Shown here: piece by piece, positions 14,104-23,198 of the stretch
Numbering within the stretch: position 1 is the first letter of the stretch
Layout of the letters: each line of letters starts with the position of its first letter
NCBI GenBank assembly: GCA_014360465.1
Contig: JACIXQ010000001.1
Span: 1 to 35,676, forward strand
From: a bacterium
Lineage (GTDB): Bacteria; Armatimonadota; JACIXR01
Reading direction: 5' to 3'
Length of the DNA: 35,676 nucleotides
Program-made: the position numbers and the translations under genes
The notes under the pieces: generated by a model
The model's input: only the letters and a program-made list of their open reading frames with translations
Told to the model about the DNA's origin: nothing
The model's database searches: none

Positions 14104-15822
14104 ATGAGGCTATCGTCTTATTACCTTCCCACTTTGAGAGAGGAACCTTCGGAAAGAGAGATACCCTCTCTTCGTCTCTTATTAAAAGCTGGCTATATCC
14201 GAAGGATTGCTGCGGGAGTTTATACCTTCTTACCACTCGGTTTTTCTGTCTACAAGAAGATAGAGAACATAGTTAGGGAAGAGATGAACAGGGCAGGTGG
14301 CATTGAGATACTTATGCCTGCTCTTAATCCCTCGGAACTTTGGGAGGAGTCAGGACGTTGGACAAATTTTGGTCCGGAGCTTTTCAAATTGAAGGACAGA
14401 ACTGGTAGGGATTTTTGTCTTGCTCCCACGCATGAGGAAGTTTCCGTTGAAATAGTAAGACGCACGGTCAAATCCTACCGCCAACTCCCCTTGCTTATTT
14501 ATCATATCCAGACGAAATTCAGGGATGAACCCCGCCCAAGGGGTGGACTTATAAGGGCTAAGGAGTTCGTAATGAAGGACCTCTATTCCTTTGATAGGGA
14601 CGATAAAGGTCTGGATGAGTCTTTTGAGAAGATAAAAATTGCCTATGAGCGGATACTCCAGCGTTTGAAGCTACCCTATCTCGTGCTTGAGGCGGAGGCA
14701 GGTGCGATAGGTGGGAAATATACTCTTGAGTTCACCGTTCCAACGCCCTCGGGGGAGGACGAGGTCATTCTCTGCGAGAACTGTGGATATGCTTCTGCTA
14801 AAAGCATAGCGAGGATAGGAGAAAGGGATACCCAAGAGGAAGATATTAGTGAGGATACAAACCTGAAAAAAGTTCATACACCTAACTTGACCACTGTAGC
14901 TGAGGTTGCCTCTTTTTTGGGAATTGAGCCGAAAAAATTGGTGAAAACATTGCTTTATTTATTGGATGGGAAACCTATTGCGGCGCTCATAAGAGGAGAT
15001 CGTGAGCTTTCCGAGAGTAAACTTGCTCTCGCCATTGGAGCAAAGGAGATTCGGATGGCTGACGAGGAGACGATACTACGGTTAACCAACGCCCCAATGG
15101 GTTTTTCCGGACCTGTGAATCTAAAAGAAGAGGTCACTATAGTTGCCGATAAAGAAGTTGCGGGAATGAAGGGTTTCGTTACTGGGGCGAATGAGAAGGA
15201 TTACCATTTTCTCGGTGTTGTGCCAGGTAGGGATTTCAAAATATCTTTGGTTGCCGATATCCGAGTTGCTCAAATGGGTGATCCTTGTCCCCAGTGTGGT
15301 GAAGATTTGATGGAGATACGGGGAATTGAAGTGGGACACATCTTCAAGCTTGGCACCGAATATTCGGAAAAGATGCAGGCTTATTTCCAGGACGAGGATG
15401 GTTCGCTTAAGCCGTTCGTGATGGGGTGTTATGGATTGGGTGTTTCCCGCCTTGTCTCAGCTATTGCAGAGGTCCATCATGATGAAGATGGGTTGTGTTG
15501 GCCACCTTGTGTTGCGCCCTTTGACATTATTCTAATCCTTGTGAACTCACAGGATGAGGAGCAAAGAAGGGTAGCGGAAGATATCTACGCAAGGCTATCT
15601 GATAGGATGTCGGTTCTTTATGACGACAGAGAAGAAAGTCCGGGCGTGAAGTTTAAGGACGCGGATTTGATAGGCATCCCGCTTCAAATTGTGGTAGGAA
15701 GAAAGGTAAAGGATGGGATAGTTGAGCTTCGCTTGAGGAAAAACCATCAAACAGAAGATGTCCCTATAGAAGAGGTAGAGGAACGGACTTTTGCTGTCTG
15801 GGAGAAGATAAAAGCGGAGTAG
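14104..15822 (+). CDS. proS: Prolyl-tRNA synthetase, bacterial type
   Basis: ProS charges tRNA-Pro. This 572-residue class II synthetase has motif 2 FRDEPRPRGGLIRAKEF, motif 3 GCYGLGVSRLVSAIAE, an inserted editing (INS/YbaK-like) domain between them (~230-385) and a C-terminal anticodon-binding domain (~465-572), the normal bacterial layout. The start MRLSSYYLPTLREEP is the conserved N-terminus, although no SD precedes it. A tRNA-Pro(CGG) lies about 7.3 kb downstream. It is separated from apt by 38 bases. Confidence 0.96.
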   Translation: MRLSSYYLPTLREEPSEREIPSLRLLLKAGYIRRIAAGVYTFLPLGFSVYKKIENIVREEMNRAGGIEILMPALNPSELWEESGRWTNFGPELFKLKDRTGRDFCLAPTHEEVSVEIVRRTVKSYRQLPLLIYHIQTKFRDEPRPRGGLIRAKEFVMKDLYSFDRDDKGLDESFEKIKIAYERILQRLKLPYLVLEAEAGAIGGKYTLEFTVPTPSGEDEVILCENCGYASAKSIARIGERDTQEEDISEDTNLKKVHTPNLTTVAEVASFLGIEPKKLVKTLLYLLDGKPIAALIRGDRELSESKLALAIGAKEIRMADEETILRLTNAPMGFSGPVNLKEEVTIVADKEVAGMKGFVTGANEKDYHFLGVVPGRDFKISLVADIRVAQMGDPCPQCGEDLMEIRGIEVGHIFKLGTEYSEKMQAYFQDEDGSLKPFVMGCYGLGVSRLVSAIAEVHHDEDGLCWPPCVAPFDIILILVNSQDEEQRRVAEDIYARLSDRMSVLYDDREESPGVKFKDADLIGIPLQIVVGRKVKDGIVELRLRKNHQTEDVPIEEVEERTFAVWEKIKAE

Positions 15823-15826
15823 CAGG

Positions 15827-16096
15827 ATGGTTTTCTCTCCCAGACAGAGAAAGTTAAGAATTATAAGCATTATCCTCTCATTGGTAGTCGTATTGCTTCT
15901 CTTTATAGGATGGAGATTTTCTCGCCCCGAGTGGGGAAAATACTATATCCTATTCTGGGGAATCTGCTTCATCTTGGCGCTCATATTGATATTGCTGGCT
16001 TTAGAGGAAATGAAGGAAATTTCCCGTTATTACATAGAAAAAAGAAGGGAGATAATTCGCAGGGATTTGAGCAGAGATGATAAAAGAAAAGGATGA
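15827..16096 (+). CDS. Small two-helix membrane protein, unknown
   Basis: This 89-residue protein has a basic N-terminus (PRQRKLR), two predicted membrane helices (~11-28 and ~38-60) and a highly charged cytoplasmic tail (EEMKEISRYYIEKRREIIRRDLSRDDKRKG). It lies 4 bases after proS and overlaps the start of ribD by 20 bases, so it is expressed with them. I do not recognise a family. Confidence 0.6.
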   Translation: MVFSPRQRKLRIISIILSLVVVLLLFIGWRFSRPEWGKYYILFWGICFILALILILLALEEMKEISRYYIEKRREIIRRDLSRDDKRKG

Positions 16097-17174
16097 AAAC
16101 TATATGAAACTTTGCCTTAAACTTGCCAAAAAGGGGAAGGGCTTCGTTTCGCCCAACCCTTTGGTAGGTGCAGTAGTTGTGAAGGAAGGTAGGATAATAG
16201 GGAGGGGTTATCATCCTCGCTATGGTGCTCCACATGCAGAGGTATATGCACTTGAAGAGGCAGGAGAAGATGCAAGAAATGCTGATCTATATGTCAATCT
16301 TGAACCCTGTGCCCATTATGGCAAGACGCCTCCCTGTGTTCAGGCAATCATCAAAGCGGGAATAAAAAGGGTTGTCGTAGGAATGGTAGATCCCAATCCT
16401 ATGGTAAATGGTAAGGGGATAGAAAAATTAAGAGAGGTTGGGATAGAAGTGGAGGTAGGTGTTTTGGAGGAAGAAGCAAGAAAGTTAAACGAAGCTTATA
16501 TAAAATTCATAACCGAAGGTGTACCATTTGTTGCCCTAAAAATGGCGCAATCTATAGATGGGAAAATCGCTACGAAGACAGGTGAATCCAAATGGATTAC
16601 AGGTGAGAGGGCGAGGAGAATGGTACATAAATTGAGGAGCGAATACGACGCTGTTCTTGTAGGATGCGGAACAATATTGGCTGATGACCCTTCTCTCACT
16701 TCCCATGGATTAGGAAGGGACCCTGTAAGGATTGTCCTTGATGGAAAAGGAAAAGTTCCCCTCAGTGCACGGGTATTTAGAAACGATGTGAAGCGATTCG
16801 TCTTCACCACAACATATGCTTCGCCCTCTTGGATAGAGGGCTTGAGAAATATAGGAGTGGAGGTAATCGTCAGTGAAGGCGAAGAGGTTGATGTAAGGGA
16901 GATGCTTAAGGAACTCGGTAAAAGGGGAATAGCCTCCCTATTAGTTGAGGGTGGTGGAGAGACATCTGCTTCCTTCCTTGAGTCGGGTGTGGTGGACAAG
17001 ATATTTTTCTTTTTTGCTCCGCTTATAATCGGTGGACGAGACGCTAAAACGAGTGTGGAAGGAAAAGGTTGCCAAAATCTTAAGGATGCTATAAGATTAA
17101 AAAAATTAAAGATAAGAAAAATTGGAGAAGATTTCCTTGTCGAGGCTTACATAAAGCGATGTTCACGGGAATAG
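16077..17174 (+). CDS. ribD: Bifunctional pyrimidine deaminase/reductase, riboflavin synthesis
   Basis: RibD deaminates and then reduces the pyrimidine intermediate of riboflavin synthesis. This 365-residue protein has the N-terminal cytidine-deaminase-like zinc domain with HAE (53-55), PCAH (77-80) and a Cys in GKTPPC (C87). The C-terminal reductase (~145-365) contains KMAQSIDGKIATKTGESKWITG, VLVGCGTILADDPSLT and LLVEGGGETSASFL. It overlaps the small membrane gene upstream by 20 bases and ribE downstream by 16, showing strong translational coupling. Confidence 0.95.
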   Translation: MIKEKDENYMKLCLKLAKKGKGFVSPNPLVGAVVVKEGRIIGRGYHPRYGAPHAEVYALEEAGEDARNADLYVNLEPCAHYGKTPPCVQAIIKAGIKRVVVGMVDPNPMVNGKGIEKLREVGIEVEVGVLEEEARKLNEAYIKFITEGVPFVALKMAQSIDGKIATKTGESKWITGERARRMVHKLRSEYDAVLVGCGTILADDPSLTSHGLGRDPVRIVLDGKGKVPLSARVFRNDVKRFVFTTTYASPSWIEGLRNIGVEVIVSEGEEVDVREMLKELGKRGIASLLVEGGGETSASFLESGVVDKIFFFFAPLIIGGRDAKTSVEGKGCQNLKDAIRLKKLKIRKIGEDFLVEAYIKRCSRE

Positions 17175-17749
17175 TGGAAGAAATTGGAAAGATTAAGAGA
17201 ATTACAAGGAGAGGGAAAGGGCTTATTTTGGAGGTTCAAGCAAAGGTCCTTTCCTCCAAAGCGAACACTGGCGATTCCGTCGCTATAAATGGTGTTTGCC
17301 TCACTGTGATGGAAAAGGGAAGGGACAGCTTGATATTTTATGCGTCACAGGAAAGTCTGAGCAGGACAAACCTATCCAAAGTGAAAGTGGGGGATAGAGT
17401 TAACCTTGAGAGTGCCCTCACTTTGGATAAGCCATTAGGAGGGCACATCGTCCAAGGACATATAGATGGGGTAGGTAGAATTAAAAGGATAACGAGAAAA
17501 GGGGAAGAATTGAGGATGGAGATAAGCGTTGATAAAGAATTTATGCCTTATCTCGCTTCTAAGGGTTCGGTGGCGGTTGAGGGGATAAGCCTGACGGTGG
17601 CAAGGCTTTTAAGGGATGGTTTTGAAGTGGTAATTATTCCTTATACATACGAGAATACGAACCTTAAGTTCAAAAAGATAGGAGACCTCGTGAACATCGA
17701 GCTTGATGTTCTTGCTAAATATGCTTTGCAGGTGATGCGGTATGGTTGA
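17159..17749 (+). CDS. ribE: Riboflavin synthase alpha chain
   Basis: This enzyme dismutates two 6,7-dimethyl-8-ribityllumazine molecules to riboflavin. At 196 residues it has two similar lumazine-binding domains: [12 protein letters not shown] with NGVCLTV in the first, and [14 protein letters not shown] with VEGISLTV in the second. The start lies inside the end of ribD (16-base overlap), and the stop overlaps the ribBA start by 8 bases. Confidence 0.95.
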   Translation: MFTGIVEEIGKIKRITRRGKGLILEVQAKVLSSKANTGDSVAINGVCLTVMEKGRDSLIFYASQESLSRTNLSKVKVGDRVNLESALTLDKPLGGHIVQGHIDGVGRIKRITRKGEELRMEISVDKEFMPYLASKGSVAVEGISLTVARLLRDGFEVVIIPYTYENTNLKFKKIGDLVNIELDVLAKYALQVMRYG

Positions 17750-18953
17750 GGAAAAAATTATAATCCCGGTTGAGCAGGCAATAGAGGAAATAAGGCAAGG
17801 TAAGATGCTCATCGTGGTGGATGATGAGAACCGGGAGAACGAGGGAGACCTTGTGATTGCTGCTGAGAAGGTAACACCTGAAAAAATCGCTTTTATGGCT
17901 GCCTATGGAAGGGGCTTGATATGTGTTCCCATCACAGAAGAAAGAGCTAAGGAACTGGACTTGCCCCTTATGACGACGGAGAACACGGAGGCTCATCGCA
18001 CCGCCTTCACGATATCGGTTGATGCCAAGAAGGGAACGACAACGGGTATATCAGCCCAGGACAGGGCTACGACGATTAAAGCGCTTATAGACCATTCTAC
18101 CAAGCCGAGCGACCTTGCACGCCCTGGTCATATATTCCCCATAATAGCGAAAAAGGGAGGCGTCTTAGTGAGGGCGGGGCATACCGAGGCTGCCGTGGAC
18201 CTTGCCGTTCTTGCTGGGCTATATCCCGCGGGCGTGATATGCGAAATCCTAAATGATGATGGTACCTGTGCTCGCCTCCCTCAATTGATTGAGTTCGCTC
18301 GGAAATGGGGTTTGCATATCGTAACGATAAACAGTCTGATAGAATACAGGAGAAAGAAGGAAAAGCTTGTTTTCCGAGCCGCCGAGACAGTTCTGCCAAC
18401 AAGATTCGGTGTTTTCAAAGCTATCGCATATCAGAGTATCGTTGATGATAAGCCCTATCTCGCGCTTGTGATGGGCGATATAACGCCCGAAGAACCTATA
18501 TTGGTCAGGGTTCATTCTGCCTGCACGACAGGCGATGTTTTCCATTCCTTCCGCTGCGACTGCGGCGACCAGTTGGAAGCTGCGTTGAAAATGGTCAGCG
18601 CGGAGGGAAAGGGAGTGATTCTCTATATCCAGCAGGAGGGTAGAGGTATTGGACTTGTTAATAAGATAAAAGCATACGAATTGCAGGATAAAGGTTTGGA
18701 TACTGTTGAAGCAAATGAGGCTCTCGGCTTTCCACCTGACCTACGAGATTATGGGATAGGAGCTCAAATTCTCATTGACCTTGGGCTGAAAAAGATTAGG
18801 TTGATGACGAATAATCCTAAGAAGATAGTTGGCATATCCGCTTATGGCTTGGAGATAGTGGAAAGAGTGCCTTTGACGGTGCCTGTAAGGGAGGAAAACA
18901 GGAATTATATGCTCACGAAACAGAATAAGATGGGGCACTTGCTGGAGGAATAA
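17742..18953 (+). CDS. ribBA: Bifunctional DHBP synthase/GTP cyclohydrolase II
   Basis: RibBA supplies both branches of riboflavin synthesis: 3,4-dihydroxy-2-butanone-4-phosphate from ribulose-5-phosphate, and the pyrimidine precursor from GTP. The N-terminal half (~1-200) has [12 protein letters not shown] (acidic metal site) and [16 protein letters not shown]. The C-terminal half has the zinc Cys set in [28 protein letters not shown] and MTNNPKKI. Ala replaces the usual Glu in HSxC of the zinc loop, and the three Cys remain. It overlaps ribE by 8 bases and is followed 3 bases later by a diguanylate cyclase gene. Confidence 0.95.
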   Translation: MVEEKIIIPVEQAIEEIRQGKMLIVVDDENRENEGDLVIAAEKVTPEKIAFMAAYGRGLICVPITEERAKELDLPLMTTENTEAHRTAFTISVDAKKGTTTGISAQDRATTIKALIDHSTKPSDLARPGHIFPIIAKKGGVLVRAGHTEAAVDLAVLAGLYPAGVICEILNDDGTCARLPQLIEFARKWGLHIVTINSLIEYRRKKEKLVFRAAETVLPTRFGVFKAIAYQSIVDDKPYLALVMGDITPEEPILVRVHSACTTGDVFHSFRCDCGDQLEAALKMVSAEGKGVILYIQQEGRGIGLVNKIKAYELQDKGLDTVEANEALGFPPDLRDYGIGAQILIDLGLKKIRLMTNNPKKIVGISAYGLEIVERVPLTVPVREENRNYMLTKQNKMGHLLEE

Positions 18954-18956
18954 GCT

Positions 18957-20888
18957 ATGAAGCTTGGTAGATGGAGCGACATCGGTTTGAAATATGCTCG
19001 TGCCTTCATCTATATATTGGGTATTGCTACTCTCTATGCTTCTCCTTATCGTTCAAAGTTATTTTATCTAAATGCTCTCTCCCTGAGTTTATTCATAATA
19101 CTCCTATACATCTTGATTGCCATTTGGCTTGAAGCGAAGGAAGTGCCGAGGAGGGTTAAAAAAGTCAATATCACCCTGTATGTTTTTGATGCCCTTATGA
19201 TTTCGTGGATTATAAGCCTGACAGATGGTTGGCAAAGCCCTATTTATCCCTATCTTTTTTTACCAGTTATATTCGTTGCCTTTGATTATGGTTTTAGAGA
19301 CGCTGTGCTTTTCAGCTTTTACGCTTCTGCTGTTGGCAGTATAGCAATTGTCTCAACAGGACCCGAACAGATATATTATGTGGCCCTTACATTATTTATG
19401 ATGTTTCTGGTAGCCTCGCTAATTGGTTTTCTTAAAAGCGAATGGGAAAGCGTTTTGGAAAAGGAAAGGCTTCGGGGAAGTTTGCGCTCCATTCTTCTTG
19501 AGCAAATAACAATAGAGGAGGCTATAAAAAAGGTTCTTGAAACTATAGCGAAAGCAACGGGTGCTGATCGAGCGGTTTATCTTCGCTACGATGAAAATGA
19601 GAACAAGCTGAAATTTTCTTCTTTGGGTTATGGTTTATCGGAAGGAGAGATGCAAATCCTTCGAGAACGCGAGATTTCTGTTGAAGAAGGGGGTGTTTCT
19701 TGGGAGGTATTATTAAAGAATGAACCATTACTTATTAAATCCGCCGAGAGTCACCCAAACATACTCAAAGATGTGGTGGAGAATTTCCAAGTTATGAGTA
19801 TACTGAGCTTTCCAATTATTCTTAGGGGGAGAAAGCTGGGAGTATTTCATCTCGTAAGAGTAAAAGGAAGCAAACCATTCGAAGAGAAAGATTTCGAAGA
19901 AGCCAAAGGGCTTGTTGAAGAGGTGATAATCATCCTTGAAGCACTGGAACGAGAATTGGAAATTGAAAGAAGAAGAAACTTATTGGAGATTCTCGTAAAA
20001 CTGATTTCCAACTTATCACGGGCTATTAATATTGAAGAAGTTGGTAGTGAATTATTTAACCTCTTTCGCGATTTTATGCCCACCTTGCAAGATATCGTTT
20101 TAGTGAAATGCAGAGGAAGCGAATATTCATTAGTGTTTTATCAAAGTGAAGATGTTATACATCATCCGCTTCTGCAATCCATTTGTCAAAGAATAAGAGA
20201 AACGGGGCATATAGCTTTCATAAATGACGAGAATAAAATAGAAAGGGGAGTCATCGGGGTGCCCGTCTTTGAAGGAGAGGATATTACCCATCTACTCGTC
20301 TTGTTCCTGGAGCCGTTTTCTCCTCCATCCGAGGATATAAGGGTGCTTTTATCTGCCTGTGCCATAGAGTTGGGAAATATCCTTGCCCGCGTTTACTCCA
20401 TAGCTGAGCTGGAAAGATACGCTTTCCATGACCATCTAACGGGGCTCCTTAATAGGAGGATGTTCTATCAGAGGATGGGGAGGGAAATGAAGGGAGCAAG
20501 GAGATACGGCTATCCCATTTCTCTCGTCATAATGGACATTGACGATTTCAAAGCTTTTAATGACCAATATGGTCATCTTGAGGGGGATAGGATTTTAGCT
20601 GAAATGGGTAGATTGATTAGAGAAGAAATAAGGGCGAGCGATTTTGCTGCGAGGATTGGAGGTGAAGAATTTGCCATAGTCCTTCCTCACACCCCGAAGG
20701 ATTCAGCCATACATATGGTTGAAAGATTGAGAAGAAAGATAAAAGATATGTTGGGGATAAGCGTGAGCATGGGGGTAGGTGAGTTTCCCAGGGATGGAAA
20801 TACTCTTAGGAGTTTGATGAGGAAAGTAGACGCGGCGCTTTATGAGGCTAAGAAATCGGGTAAAGGAAGAGTATATGTTGTTTCATAA
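18957..20888 (+). CDS. Membrane diguanylate cyclase with GAF domains
   Basis: This 643-residue protein has an N-terminal membrane region of about five or six helices (~10-165), a linker helix and a GAF-like domain (~190-345). A second GAF-like region follows (~350-475), then a C-terminal GGDEF domain (~480-643). The active site is GGEEF (568-572). RASD (559-562), exactly five residues upstream, is an intact inhibitory I-site, so an active, product-inhibited c-di-GMP synthase is expected. HLTGLLNRRMF and MDIDDFKAFNDQYGH are further family hallmarks. No EAL domain is present. It lies 3 bases after ribBA and 36 before ribH, inside the riboflavin operon. The input signal is unknown. Confidence 0.9.
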   Translation: MKLGRWSDIGLKYARAFIYILGIATLYASPYRSKLFYLNALSLSLFIILLYILIAIWLEAKEVPRRVKKVNITLYVFDALMISWIISLTDGWQSPIYPYLFLPVIFVAFDYGFRDAVLFSFYASAVGSIAIVSTGPEQIYYVALTLFMMFLVASLIGFLKSEWESVLEKERLRGSLRSILLEQITIEEAIKKVLETIAKATGADRAVYLRYDENENKLKFSSLGYGLSEGEMQILREREISVEEGGVSWEVLLKNEPLLIKSAESHPNILKDVVENFQVMSILSFPIILRGRKLGVFHLVRVKGSKPFEEKDFEEAKGLVEEVIIILEALERELEIERRRNLLEILVKLISNLSRAINIEEVGSELFNLFRDFMPTLQDIVLVKCRGSEYSLVFYQSEDVIHHPLLQSICQRIRETGHIAFINDENKIERGVIGVPVFEGEDITHLLVLFLEPFSPPSEDIRVLLSACAIELGNILARVYSIAELERYAFHDHLTGLLNRRMFYQRMGREMKGARRYGYPISLVIMDIDDFKAFNDQYGHLEGDRILAEMGRLIREEIRASDFAARIGGEEFAIVLPHTPKDSAIHMVERLRRKIKDMLGISVSMGVGEFPRDGNTLRSLMRKVDAALYEAKKSGKGRVYVVS

Positions 20889-20924
20889 GGTGATTTATAA
20901 TATTTACAGAAGGAAGGTGAAACA

Positions 20925-21395
20925 ATGAGAACATTTGAAGGAAAGCTTGTTGGGAAAGGTTTAAAGTTTGCCATCGTAGTTTCCCGTTTCAATGAAGTGG
21001 TTACAAAGGAGCTATTGGAAGGCGCTTTGGATTGCCTCAGGCGGCACGATGTCCAAAGCGAGGATATAGAAGTCTTCTGGACACCGGGTTCCTTTGAGAT
21101 ACCTGTTACTGCTAAGAAATTAGCTGGATTGGATCGATATGATGCGATTATCTGCCTCGGTTGCCTTATAAGGGGCGATACCCCCCATTTTGATTTCCTT
21201 TCCGCCGAAGTGACAAAAGGGGTAGCGCAGGTTTCATTGGAACATTCCCTGCCAGTCATTTTTGGCATCCTTACCGCGGATACGCTTGAGCAAGCAATTG
21301 AAAGAAGTGGTGCGAAACAGGGCAATAAAGGGTTTCAGGCTGCCCTTTCCGCAATTGAGATGGCGAATTTATTTAAGGAGATGGAAAATAAATGA
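20925..21395 (+). CDS. ribH: 6,7-dimethyl-8-ribityllumazine synthase
   Basis: RibH condenses the dihydroxybutanone phosphate and the pyrimidine to lumazine, the substrate of RibE. This 156-residue protein has [48 protein letters not shown] with the catalytic His, [19 protein letters not shown] and the basic-poor C-terminus of an icosahedral or pentameric type. The SD-like GAAGGAAGGTG lies upstream of ATG 20925. It ends in a 4-base overlap with the protease gene. Confidence 0.96.
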   Translation: MRTFEGKLVGKGLKFAIVVSRFNEVVTKELLEGALDCLRRHDVQSEDIEVFWTPGSFEIPVTAKKLAGLDRYDAIICLGCLIRGDTPHFDFLSAEVTKGVAQVSLEHSLPVIFGILTADTLEQAIERSGAKQGNKGFQAALSAIEMANLFKEMENK

Positions 21396-22507
21396 AAAAG
21401 TATCTGATTACTCTCACTTATCTATTAACCTTTATCGCTGGGTTTGCCCTCTGCTATTACCTTTATAAAAATTTAAGCAATGAACAGGTGGTATCTGTTT
21501 CACCCACCTCAATACCTATAAAGATTAAGGGGGAAAGTCCATTCGTCGCAGCGGTCGCTAAAGCGGGACCAGCCGTAGTTAATATAGATACAACATACAG
21601 AACTTCTGTTTCTCCTTTCGGTTTTCTCTTTGGGGAAGAGCCCGATATCTTGCCACCTGCTGGTAAGGGCTCTGGAGTATTAATTGCTCCTGATGGTCTA
21701 ATCCTCACAAACTATCATGTAATAAGCGGTGCAAAGAGCATAAAGGTAACTCTAATAGATGGACGGCACTTTGATGCTTCAATCGTTGGTAGAGACCCCC
21801 AAAATGATATAGCGCTCTTGCGGATAAAGGGAAAGAATTTCCCCTACCTGCAAATGGGTAATTCAGGCAAGTTAAGGGTAGGAGATTGGGTAATCGCTAT
21901 TGGTAATCCCTTTGGTTTATCTAATACTGCTACGGTAGGAATTGTGAGCGCTATCCGCAAGGGACCTTTCACTGTTGAGGGAAAGCTTCTCGCTGCGAGC
22001 ACGCTTATACAAACCGATGCGGCGATAAACAAAGGCAACAGTGGTGGAGCTCTTATCAACCTCGCAGGTGAATTGGTTGGCATTTGCACTGCCATCCTTA
22101 CCCCGCCAATGGAAGAAGGAAATGTGGGCATAGGGTTTGCTATTGCTGTAGACGCTATCAAGAATTTAATCCCCGAACTGGAGAAGAAAGGCAGAGTTGC
22201 TCACGCATGGTTCGGCATTCTCTATCGGACGCTCGACAGTCAAACGAGGCTCATAATGAACCTTCCTGAAAATCTTAAAGGGGCATTGGTAGAACAAGTG
22301 TTCCCTAATAGCCCAGCTCAAAAAGTGGGTGTTAAGCCGGGAGATATTATAGTTAAGATGGATGACAGAGAGGTGAAGACGGCGGATGATGTTATGATAG
22401 TTATGTTGGGTAAAAAGGTTGGAGACCCACTTGTCGTGAGGATATGGCGTGAGGGTAAGGAAATAACCTTCAATGTCAAGCTGGGCGAACAGCCGCCCTC
22501 CCTTTAA
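21392..22507 (+). CDS. HtrA/DegP-type serine protease with one PDZ domain
   Basis: This is a 371-residue envelope protease. It has an uncleaved-type N-terminal anchor (~5-24), a trypsin-like domain (~50-245) and one PDZ domain (~270-365). The triad is visible: His109 in LTNYHV, Asp139 in DPQNDIALL and Ser217 in [10 protein letters not shown]. The family degrades or chaperones misfolded extracytoplasmic proteins. ATGA overlap with ribH puts it at the end of the rib operon, an unusual partner. Its stop shares bases with the stop of the convergent gene at 22504. Confidence 0.93.
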   Translation: MKKYLITLTYLLTFIAGFALCYYLYKNLSNEQVVSVSPTSIPIKIKGESPFVAAVAKAGPAVVNIDTTYRTSVSPFGFLFGEEPDILPPAGKGSGVLIAPDGLILTNYHVISGAKSIKVTLIDGRHFDASIVGRDPQNDIALLRIKGKNFPYLQMGNSGKLRVGDWVIAIGNPFGLSNTATVGIVSAIRKGPFTVEGKLLAASTLIQTDAAINKGNSGGALINLAGELVGICTAILTPPMEEGNVGIGFAIAVDAIKNLIPELEKKGRVAHAWFGILYRTLDSQTRLIMNLPENLKGALVEQVFPNSPAQKVGVKPGDIIVKMDDREVKTADDVMIVMLGKKVGDPLVVRIWREGKEITFNVKLGEQPPSL

Positions 22508-22980
22508 AACTCCACCCCGTACACCTTTTCTGCTGCCTGATTATATCCTTCAATCCTTATTATTTTCCAGCCTTTCTTCTCCTTCTTTAGATAGACCGAT
22601 AGGGAAAGTGGTATCAAGAGAGGTTGGTTCATATCATCCATCTGGATTAGTAGGGTGCAGTTCAGCTGCACCGAGGCATCAGGTGTTGTTATGTAAGGGG
22701 TCATCTCATTTATTGATAAATCTAAAACAACGGCTCGGCTCAGTTCTCTTCTCAAGTTGAGTTTTATATCATTATAAGTTATGCCCATACTATCCTGGTA
22801 GTTCTCCGAAAGTAAAGAAAGGAGAAGCGAGGGGTTTCTTTCTCTTATTCCCCTCAATGCATTTTGGAAAAGAAGCTGAATAGCTTCCCTGTCAGATAAG
22901 GGCTTTGGCTTGAGAAGCAAGTAAGAAGTGAGCCCCGCTAATACCAAAAAGAGCGCTATAATGAATCTTTTCCGAGTCAT
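22504..22980 (-). CDS. Anchored protein of unknown function, NTF2/SnoaL-like?
   Basis: This 158-residue protein has a basic N-terminus and a hydrophobic segment (~7-24), either signal or anchor. A domain of helices and beta strands follows (REAIQLLFQNALRGIRERNPSLLLSLLSENY, VLDLSINEMTPYITTPDASVQLNCTLLIQM, GWKIIRIEGYN). The helix-then-curved-sheet order and the final 'W-K-I' strand resemble NTF2-like folds such as lipoprotein or nuclear-transport-factor families. This is a fold guess, not a function. It converges on the HtrA gene with a 4-base overlap of stop codons. Confidence 0.6.
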   Translation of the reverse strand: MTRKRFIIALFLVLAGLTSYLLLKPKPLSDREAIQLLFQNALRGIRERNPSLLLSLLSENYQDSMGITYNDIKLNLRRELSRAVVLDLSINEMTPYITTPDASVQLNCTLLIQMDDMNQPLLIPLSLSVYLKKEKKGWKIIRIEGYNQAAEKVYGVEF

Positions 22981-23027
22981 AACTTGTTCTATTTAATTTT
23001 AACGGGATTTAGCTTTATATTGTAGAA

Positions 23028-23044
23028 TCCAATAACATATTGGA
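23028..23044. repeat. Perfect 7-base inverted repeat, possible operator
   Basis: TCCAATA-ACA-TATTGGA is a perfect dyad with a 3-base centre. It lies in the divergent gap between the minus-strand gene ending at 22504 and tRNA-Pro. In minus-strand sense it is just upstream of a TACAAT (23024-23019) that could be the -10 of that gene, a normal place for a regulator site. Binding is inference. Confidence 0.4.
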
Positions 23045-23084
23045 CTGTATCTTATCTACTCTATCTGAAAAAATTGTCTCTGTT

Positions 23085-23093
23085 TGCTATAAT
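23085..23093 (+). promoter_or_regulatory. Extended -10 promoter of tRNA-Pro
   Basis: TGCTATAAT at 23085-23093 is a perfect extended -10 (TGn plus TATAAT), 26 bases before the tRNA's first base. No good -35 is found 16-18 bases upstream, which extended -10 promoters tolerate. Confidence 0.5.
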
Positions 23094-23119
23094 AATAAAT
23101 AGTTAAATAGCGATTTTTT

Positions 23120-23198
<79 letters not shown>

